NCBI GenBank assembly: GCA_019510305.1
Contig: JAEKKN010000021.1
Location: 124,001-188,000 of the forward strand
Source: Microbacterium sp.
GTDB taxonomy: Bacteria; Actinomycetota; Actinomycetes; Actinomycetales; Microbacteriaceae
Length of the DNA: 64,000 nt
Direction: 5' to 3'
Below, piece after piece: positions 59,007 through 64,000 of this stretch. The notes beneath the pieces are model-generated. The model saw only the letters and a program-made list of their open reading frames with translations, did not search any database and was not told the origin of the DNA. A program made the translations under genes and the position numbers. Numbering within the stretch: position 1 is the stretch's first letter; each line of letters begins with the position of its first letter.

Positions 59007-61888
59007 GCGGTCACCTCAGAGGAATCGTCGGAGTGCGCTGACCCCGGGTTGTCGTCGAGACCCCCGGCTGGCGACGCCAGCACGGCGGGGTGTCGGCGGG
59101 AAGCCGGGGTATCGGCGGATGGGAAGACGTCGATCACGTCGGGAGTCGGGCGGCCCGCCTGCGCCAGGATCTCGAGAGCCGATACGGGGGATGCAGCCGT
59201 GAGCACGACGGCGGTGGCGGCATCCGCGTCTCGCAGGCGGGCCGCGAGCTGATCGCGCTCGGCTGCGGGGAGGCTGTCGACGCCGTCGATCACGACGAGC
59301 GCTGTGCGACCCCGCAGAGCTTCGGAGAGATCGGATGCTGCGGCGCCGGCATCCGACACGAGCACCACTCCCACATGCGCGCGTACCCAGGCGGCACGAC
59401 CGGGCAGCAGGTGACTCGCCACGCGCAGGCGACCGGAATCGGGGGTGACGCGACCGGCGAGCGTGAGCGCGAGGACGCGCAGCGCGCCGGGCGCGCCACC
59501 TGTGAGCACCGCTGTGCCGCCCTGAGCGACGCGCAGATGCAACGCCTCGATTCCGGCATCCGCCAGTGCGAGGTCGTCGGCGGCGACCACCGAGTCGTCG
59601 CCCGGCCACGCCGACAGATGACGCTCGCGCTCGACCGCCTCGCCCTCGATGTCGACGCTCGGGAGGATCTTCTCGAGCCACGACGGGATCTGCCAGGCGC
59701 GCTCGCCGAGGATCGCCATGAGCGCGGGGATCAGTGTCATCCGCACGAGGAACGCGTCGATCGCGATACCGGCGGCCAGACCCAGGGCGATCGGCTTGAG
59801 CGAGGAGTCGCCCTCGGGCACGAACGCCACGAACACCGCGAACATGATGAGTCCCGCCGCGGTGACGACCTTCGCCGACCCCGTGAAGCCGCTGCGCACG
59901 GCACGCAGGGCGGCGGCTCGTCGCGTGGCGCGATCGGGGCTCTTCCCGTCGGGGTCGTGCACGTAGTCCTCGCGCATGCGCGACACCAGGAACACCTGGT
60001 AGTCCATCGCAAGGCCGAACAGCACACCCATCAGGATGATCGGCATGAAGCTGATGATCGGTCCGACCTTCGCGACATGCAGGGCGTCGGAGAACCAACC
60101 CCATTCGAACACCGCGCCGACGATGCCGAATCCGGCGACGATCGACAGCAGGTACCCGGCGGCGGCCGTGACCGGCACCCAGATGGAGCGGAAGACGACG
60201 GTCAGGAGGATCAGCGACAGGCCGATCACGAAGATCCCGAACGGCAGCAGCGCGTTGCCCAGCTGGTCGGAGATGTCGATGCCGACCGCAGTGAACCCCG
60301 TGACCTTCAGATCGATGCCGAACTCCTTCAGCCACTCGTCGTGATGCGAGCGCAGCTCGCGCACGAGATCCGCGGTCGCCGGGTCGTCAGGGGCGGTCTC
60401 CGGGATGATCTGCACGATGCCGGTGTCGGCGGTCTCGTTCGGGGTGGAGAGGGCGACCTCCTTCACGCCGTCGATCTTGGCCACGGCGTCGCCCAGATCC
60501 TCCATGAGCCCCAGGGGATCGGTGGAGGTGACGATCGTGCCGGTCAGGATCAGCGGCCCGTTGAAGCCGGGTCCGAACTGCTCGCCGACGAGATCGTAAC
60601 TCTGTCGCGCCTCGGAATCCTTGGGCAGCACGCCCGCGTTCGGCAGGGCGAGGTTCAGGCTGAGAGCGGGCACGGCGACGATGCCGAGGCCGATCACCAC
60701 AGCGAGCGACACGAGGATCGGATGCTTCGTGACGCCCGTCACCCAACGATCGCTGAACCGTCGACGTGCAGCCGGGGCAGGCGTCGCCTTCCCCTCGTTC
60801 TCGGGCTGAGAGTCGCGCGTCTTGGGTCCCTGAGCCCGTCGAGGGGTCGGCGCCTTGCGCGGACGGCCGGCGACCCGGCCTTTCATGAAGCCGAGCAGGG
60901 CGGGGGTCAGCGTCACCGCGATCGCGACGGCGACCGCGACGGCTGCCGATGCGGCGATGCCCATGGTCGTCAGGAACGGGATGCCGGCGAAGCCGAGTCC
61001 GATCAGGGCGATCAGCACCGTGATGCCGGCGAAGACCACGGCCGAGCCCGCCGTGCCGACGGCGCGCGACGCCGACTCTTCGGGGTCGACTCCTTCGCGG
61101 ACCTGATCTTGATGTCTGGCCATGATGAAGAGCGCGTAGTCGATGCCGACGGCCAACCCGAGCATGAGAGCGAGGAGAGGAGTGGTCGAGGAGACGGAGG
61201 CGAAGGCCGTCGCCGCGAAGATTCCGGCCATGGAGATCCCGACTCCCAGCACGGCAGTGAGCAGCGGCAGCCCGGCGACGACGAAGGAGCGGAACGTCAC
61301 GATCAGCACGAGCAGGGCGATCAGGAGGCCGATCGCCTCGGTGAGCGTGACTCCGGGGATCGAGGTGGCGAAGAGATCTCCACCGAGGGCGGTCTGCGAA
61401 CCGCTCGGCAACTCGTCGCTGAGATCGGCGACCACGCTGCGCAGGCCGTCTTTCGTCTTCTCCGAGACATCTGTCGACTGGCCGTCGAACTGCAGACGGA
61501 TGATTCCGGCGGTCTTGTCGTCGTTGATCATGCCGCTGACGTTCTCGTCGTACGGAGAGGTGGCCGACAGCACGGAGTCGTCGAGATCGGCGAGCTGATC
61601 GACCGCGTTCTCGATGTCTTTCCGGTAAGGGTCATCCGTGATCGAGTCGCCGTCGGCGGCGACGACGATGATCTGGGCGCTGGTGCCGCTGACAGCGGGG
61701 AACGAGCGGTTGAGCTGCTCGAGGCCCGCCTGGGACTCGGTTCCGGGAATGGAGAACGAGTTGTCCGTGCCCGCTCCCAGCGTGAGCGCGCCCGCTCCCG
61801 CGATGCCCAAGACGATGAGCCAGGAGACGAGTACGCGCCAGGGGTGCCGGAACGACCAGCGGCCGAGCGAGGACAGGAGAGTGGACAC
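59003..61888 (-). CDS. MMPL/RND-type transporter with degenerate ABC-ATPase-like tail
   Basis: A 961-residue protein. Residues 1-740 form an MMPL transporter with about 12 helices in two halves (GVGISMAGIFAATAFAS; MARHQ and SRMREDY loops). From about residue 755 to the end there is a soluble domain resembling an ABC ATPase without catalysis: strand order, TGGAPGALR where Walker A would be (no Lys), LTLAGRVTPDSGRLRV, and ALVVIDGVDSLPAAERDQL at Walker B. GTG start with GAAGGAG. A dispersed repeat lies within the linker at 60821-60844. Operon with YhgE/Pip, facing a TetR gene. Confidence 0.85.
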   Translation of the reverse strand: MSTLLSSLGRWSFRHPWRVLVSWLIVLGIAGAGALTLGAGTDNSFSIPGTESQAGLEQLNRSFPAVSGTSAQIIVVAADGDSITDDPYRKDIENAVDQLADLDDSVLSATSPYDENVSGMINDDKTAGIIRLQFDGQSTDVSEKTKDGLRSVVADLSDELPSGSQTALGGDLFATSIPGVTLTEAIGLLIALLVLIVTFRSFVVAGLPLLTAVLGVGISMAGIFAATAFASVSSTTPLLALMLGLAVGIDYALFIMARHQDQVREGVDPEESASRAVGTAGSAVVFAGITVLIALIGLGFAGIPFLTTMGIAASAAVAVAVAIAVTLTPALLGFMKGRVAGRPRKAPTPRRAQGPKTRDSQPENEGKATPAPAARRRFSDRWVTGVTKHPILVSLAVVIGLGIVAVPALSLNLALPNAGVLPKDSEARQSYDLVGEQFGPGFNGPLILTGTIVTSTDPLGLMEDLGDAVAKIDGVKEVALSTPNETADTGIVQIIPETAPDDPATADLVRELRSHHDEWLKEFGIDLKVTGFTAVGIDISDQLGNALLPFGIFVIGLSLILLTVVFRSIWVPVTAAAGYLLSIVAGFGIVGAVFEWGWFSDALHVAKVGPIISFMPIILMGVLFGLAMDYQVFLVSRMREDYVHDPDGKSPDRATRRAAALRAVRSGFTGSAKVVTAAGLIMFAVFVAFVPEGDSSLKPIALGLAAGIAIDAFLVRMTLIPALMAILGERAWQIPSWLEKILPSVDIEGEAVERERHLSAWPGDDSVVAADDLALADAGIEALHLRVAQGGTAVLTGGAPGALRVLALTLAGRVTPDSGRLRVASHLLPGRAAWVRAHVGVVLVSDAGAAASDLSEALRGRTALVVIDGVDSLPAAERDQLAARLRDADAATAVVLTAASPVSALEILAQAGRPTPDVIDVFPSADTPASRRHPAVLASPAGGLDDNPGSAHSDDSSEVTA
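60821..60844 (-). repeat. Dispersed repeat inside the MMPL gene
   Basis: On the minus strand it reads CTCGACGGGCTCAGGGACCC followed by AAG. It is the same core as in ccdA and resB, but translated in another frame (PRRAQGPK) in the cytoplasmic linker between the two transporter halves. Confidence 0.7.
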
Positions 61889-61912
61889 GAGGCTCCTTCG
61901 GGATTCCCACTA

Positions 61913-61947
61913 TTGGATACACAGGTGTATCCAATACATAGATGTAT
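61913..61947. promoter_or_regulatory. Two palindromic operators between MMPL and TetR genes
   Basis: Site 1 (61913-61934): arms TTGGATACAC and GTGTATCCAA around AG, perfect. Site 2 (61934-61947): ATACAT and ATGTAT around AG. They share the ATACAY core. Site 2 is followed directly by a TATCGT box pointing to tetR, so binding would control both divergent genes. Confidence 0.85.
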
Positions 61948-62011
61948 CGTAAAGGGATCTCCACCCGAAAGTCTGTGCGTCGGGTGAGAATGAGGGGGGC
62001 AGGAGGATTCG

Positions 62012-62632
62012 ATGACGACACCCGCTACGCGCAGTCGCGAGAACACGAGGGCGCGTCTGCTCGACGCCGCAGCCCAGGTCTTCGCCGAGGTCGGTCTCGA
62101 CGGAGCATCGGTCGAGGCCGTGTGCGAACGCGCCGGGTTCACACGTGGCGCGTTCTACTCGAACTTCGAGTCGAAAGACGAACTGTTCCTCACGCTCGCA
62201 GCGAGCGTCGGAGAGGTGCGCGTGAGCGCCGTGCGCGCACGCGTCGAGGAGATGGCGGCCGACGGAGCGTTGGCAGATGGCTGCGACCCGATCGAGCTGG
62301 TGCAGGACATCATGGATTCAGGCGGTGACGACAGGCTCGGCGTCATGCTCATGAGCGAGATCCGCATCAGGGCGCTTCGCGATGAGGTCTTCGGCGCCGC
62401 CTACCTCGCGCAGGAGCGCGAGATGGTCGCCAGCATCGCCCAGATCATCAGTGACATCGTGGCCGCCGGCCACTTCAGGCTGCGCGAGCCGGCCGAGGCT
62501 GCCGCCCGCATGCTGATGATCGTGTGGGAGGGCATGACCGTGCGCGGCGCGATGGACGGGCAGGATGCCTCGCAGCTGCGCCGCACGGGAGGCGAGGAGC
62601 TCGGGCGCCTCGTCTCGATGCTCATCGAGTGA
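62012..62632 (+). CDS. TetR/AcrR family regulator
   Basis: A 206-residue regulator: helix-turn-helix ASVEAVCERAGFTRGAFYSNF (about residues 32-52), then an all-helical ligand domain. Strong AGGAGG before the ATG. Divergent from the MMPL-YhgE operon, with two operators between, so it is its likely repressor. Ligand unknown, probably a hydrophobic compound or lipid. Confidence 0.92.
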   Translation: MTTPATRSRENTRARLLDAAAQVFAEVGLDGASVEAVCERAGFTRGAFYSNFESKDELFLTLAASVGEVRVSAVRARVEEMAADGALADGCDPIELVQDIMDSGGDDRLGVMLMSEIRIRALRDEVFGAAYLAQEREMVASIAQIISDIVAAGHFRLREPAEAAARMLMIVWEGMTVRGAMDGQDASQLRRTGGEELGRLVSMLIE

Positions 62633-62635
62633 GCT

Positions 62636-62656
62636 CGCCCGCCGCGACGGCGGGCG
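62636..62656. terminator. Terminator hairpin between tetR and DUF2277 gene
   Basis: CGCCCGCCG and CGGCGGGCG pair perfectly around CGA. It lies exactly in the 24-base gap between two converging genes and should work in both directions. No T-run. Confidence 0.6.
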
Positions 62657-62971
62657 TCAGGATGCGGTGCGCGCTGCGCGTTTCTCCTGCTGGAACACCC
62701 TGATCGCCTCGTAGCGTTCGGCAGATCGCGCCTGTCGCTTCGCGGCCTCCTCGTTGCGGTCTTTCGGGGGCGCGGTCGTGACCAGGTCGTCGAGGAGATG
62801 GCGCGTGGCGTGTGCGATCTCGGCGACGGCGCGATCGAAGACGGCCTGATTGACGCGCGAGGGCTTGGTGGTGCCCGCGATCTTGCGCACGAACTGGAGT
62901 GCGGCGTCGTGGCACTCGTCGTCGGTCGCGGCCGGTGCGAGGTTGTTCAGAGGGACGATGTTGCGGCACAT
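62657..62971 (-). CDS. DUF2277 family protein
   Basis: A 104-residue protein beginning MCRNIVPLNNLAPAATDDEC, the hallmark start of DUF2277, followed by ALQFVRKIAGTTKPSRVNQAVFDRAV. Function unknown. The last 35 residues are highly charged. Start has TAGCCT 6 bases upstream (leaderless). Confidence 0.9.
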   Translation of the reverse strand: MCRNIVPLNNLAPAATDDECHDAALQFVRKIAGTTKPSRVNQAVFDRAVAEIAHATRHLLDDLVTTAPPKDRNEEAAKRQARSAERYEAIRVFQQEKRAARTAS

Positions 62972-62980
62972 GCCGACAGG

Positions 62981-63970
62981 CTAAGCCGCATCGCCGCCGA
63001 GGCCAAGCACCTGGTGGCAGCGGGTGAGGCGTTCGAGCCACCAGTCGCGCCGCTCGTCCGAGGCGGCGAGACGTTCGAGAGCCGCGGCATCCGGCGTCAC
63101 CCGATCCGCTGAGATCGATCCGTCGACCGGCCGCAGCTCGGCGACGTCGTCGAGGAACAGCGACGAGGTGCCGAGCCCGCAGTCGTACTCGAGCGAGGGC
63201 AGCGCCGCCGCCAGCGCGGCGCCCTGCGAGAGGCCCACAGCTGTGTCGAGGGCGCTGGAGACCACGACGGGGAGACCGGCCGCCGTGACGATCTGCAGCG
63301 CGTGCGTGACGCCGCCGAGTGGTTGGGCCTTGATCACCAGCAGATCGGCGGCCTTCGCCCGCGCGACGGCCAGCGGGTCGGACGACTTCCGCACGCTCTC
63401 GTCTGCCGCGACCGGGATGCCCATGTACTTCACACGCCTGCGCAGATCGGCGAGCTCCTCGACGCTCGCGCAGGGCTGCTCGACGTACTCGAGGTCGAAC
63501 TCGTTCAGCGCGTGCACGGCATGCTCTGCCTCATCGACGTTCCACAGCCCGTTGGCGTCGATGCGGATGCGCCCCTCCGCGCCCATGGCCTCACGTACCG
63601 CTCGCACACGGGCGATGTCGTCGGCGAGAGTCTGCCCGGGTTCTGCGACCTTGACCTTCGCGGTGCGGCATCCGGCGAACCGCGCGAGGACCTCGGGCAC
63701 CCTCGACGCCTCGATCGCAGGAACCGTCGCGTTCACGGGAATGCGGTCGCGCAGCGGCGCGGGCTGAGTGCGGAAGGCGAAGTCTATCGCCGCGGCCAGC
63801 CAGGTCGCCGCCTCGGCGTCCTCGTACTCGAGGAACGGCGAGAACTCCGCCCATCCCTCCGGGCCCTCGAACAGCAGCGCCTCTCTCGTGTCGACGCCGC
63901 GGAATCGCGTAGCCATCGGGAGGGAGACGACCCGGGCTGAGCCGATCAGGTCTGCGAGTGCGGGGAGCAT
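62981..63970 (-). CDS. menC: o-Succinylbenzoate synthase
   Basis: A 329-residue enolase-superfamily enzyme that makes o-succinylbenzoate, a step of menaquinone synthesis. Active-site pieces: KVKVAEPG (Lys), DANGLWN (metal Asp), EYVEQPC (metal Glu), PVAADESVRKSS (metal Asp) and LLVIKAQPLGG (second Lys). Start at 63970 has CAGAAT 6 bases upstream. It fits the nearby cytochrome c genes, as menaquinone and haem genes cluster together in actinobacteria. Confidence 0.92.
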   Translation of the reverse strand: MLPALADLIGSARVVSLPMATRFRGVDTREALLFEGPEGWAEFSPFLEYEDAEAATWLAAAIDFAFRTQPAPLRDRIPVNATVPAIEASRVPEVLARFAGCRTAKVKVAEPGQTLADDIARVRAVREAMGAEGRIRIDANGLWNVDEAEHAVHALNEFDLEYVEQPCASVEELADLRRRVKYMGIPVAADESVRKSSDPLAVARAKAADLLVIKAQPLGGVTHALQIVTAAGLPVVVSSALDTAVGLSQGAALAAALPSLEYDCGLGTSSLFLDDVAELRPVDGSISADRVTPDAAALERLAASDERRDWWLERLTRCHQVLGLGGDAA

Positions 63971-64000
63971 GCCCCCATTCTGGCCCCGAAACCCCGCGAA

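Noticed and set aside
1..64000. tRNA, rRNA, CRISPR, transposase or prophage genes
   Set aside because: I looked through the intergenic regions on both strands and saw no tRNA-like cloverleaf sequence, spaced direct-repeat array, transposase motif or phage protein. A dedicated RNA search could still find a small RNA.

Overview
The window is high-GC DNA that reads as a chromosomal segment of an actinobacterium, most likely Microbacterium or a close relative in Microbacteriaceae. This rests on GC-rich third codon positions, frequent GTG starts, many TANNNT boxes placed 6-7 bases before start codons, a bS22 micro-gene beside a BldC-like regulator, system II cytochrome c genes and a menaquinone gene. 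The genus is an inference. I found about 70 genes, close to full coding density, and no rRNA, tRNA, CRISPR array, transposase or phage gene.

Layout. 1-6.5 kb: end of an unknown gene, threonine synthase, a small VOC and thioredoxin pair, a FUSC-like membrane protein, a broken M20 peptidase gene and an MFS exporter. 6.5-9 kb: two sister VOC proteins flanking the RNA ligase gene rtcB, with a 30-codon ORF and a true intrinsic terminator just ahead of rtcB. 9-12.4 kb: siderophore-interacting protein, AlkA-like glycosylase and a winged-helix regulator preceded by a leaderless cysteine-rich leader ORF. 12.5-16.7 kb: sbcDC. 16.7-19.9 kb: MarR/MFS pair, nucleosidase, nadE. 20-24.3 kb: a nuclease-exonuclease-helicase protein and an acetyltransferase. 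24.5-28.5 kb: upp, tadA, a hydrolase, a CDF transporter, proC. 28.6-33.2 kb: an ABC-2 exporter and the KtrAB potassium system. 33.3-37.4 kb: ArsR regulator, a drug-type ABC exporter with its TetR regulator, a cyclase-family protein. 37.5-39.4 kb: BldC-like regulator, bS22 and a rhodanese/glutaredoxin/Dabb operon. 39.5-46.2 kb: an amino-acid ABC importer and a second ABC importer facing it. 46.4-50.6 kb: acetyltransferase, TauE/SafE transporter, aspS, histidine phosphatase. 50.6-56.3 kb: a MerR/flavoprotein pair, then resA-ccdA-resB-ccsB. 56.3-64 kb: a LigT-like protein, a YhgE/MMPL export operon with its TetR regulator, DUF2277 and menC.

Working units. The histidine phosphatase and resA-ccdA-resB-ccsB match the conserved actinobacterial haem and cytochrome c maturation cluster, here interrupted by a redox-type MerR/flavoprotein pair. 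Four exporters (16.7, 28.6, 33.8 and 57 kb) sit beside regulators or operators, except the 28.6 kb one.

Most notable: two candidate leader-peptide controls (rtcB and the winged-helix gene), an MMPL transporter carrying a degenerate ABC-ATPase-like tail, a short dispersed repeat lying inside three membrane-protein genes in different frames, three genes that appear to have lost internal segments, and a pervasive leaderless-promoter pattern.
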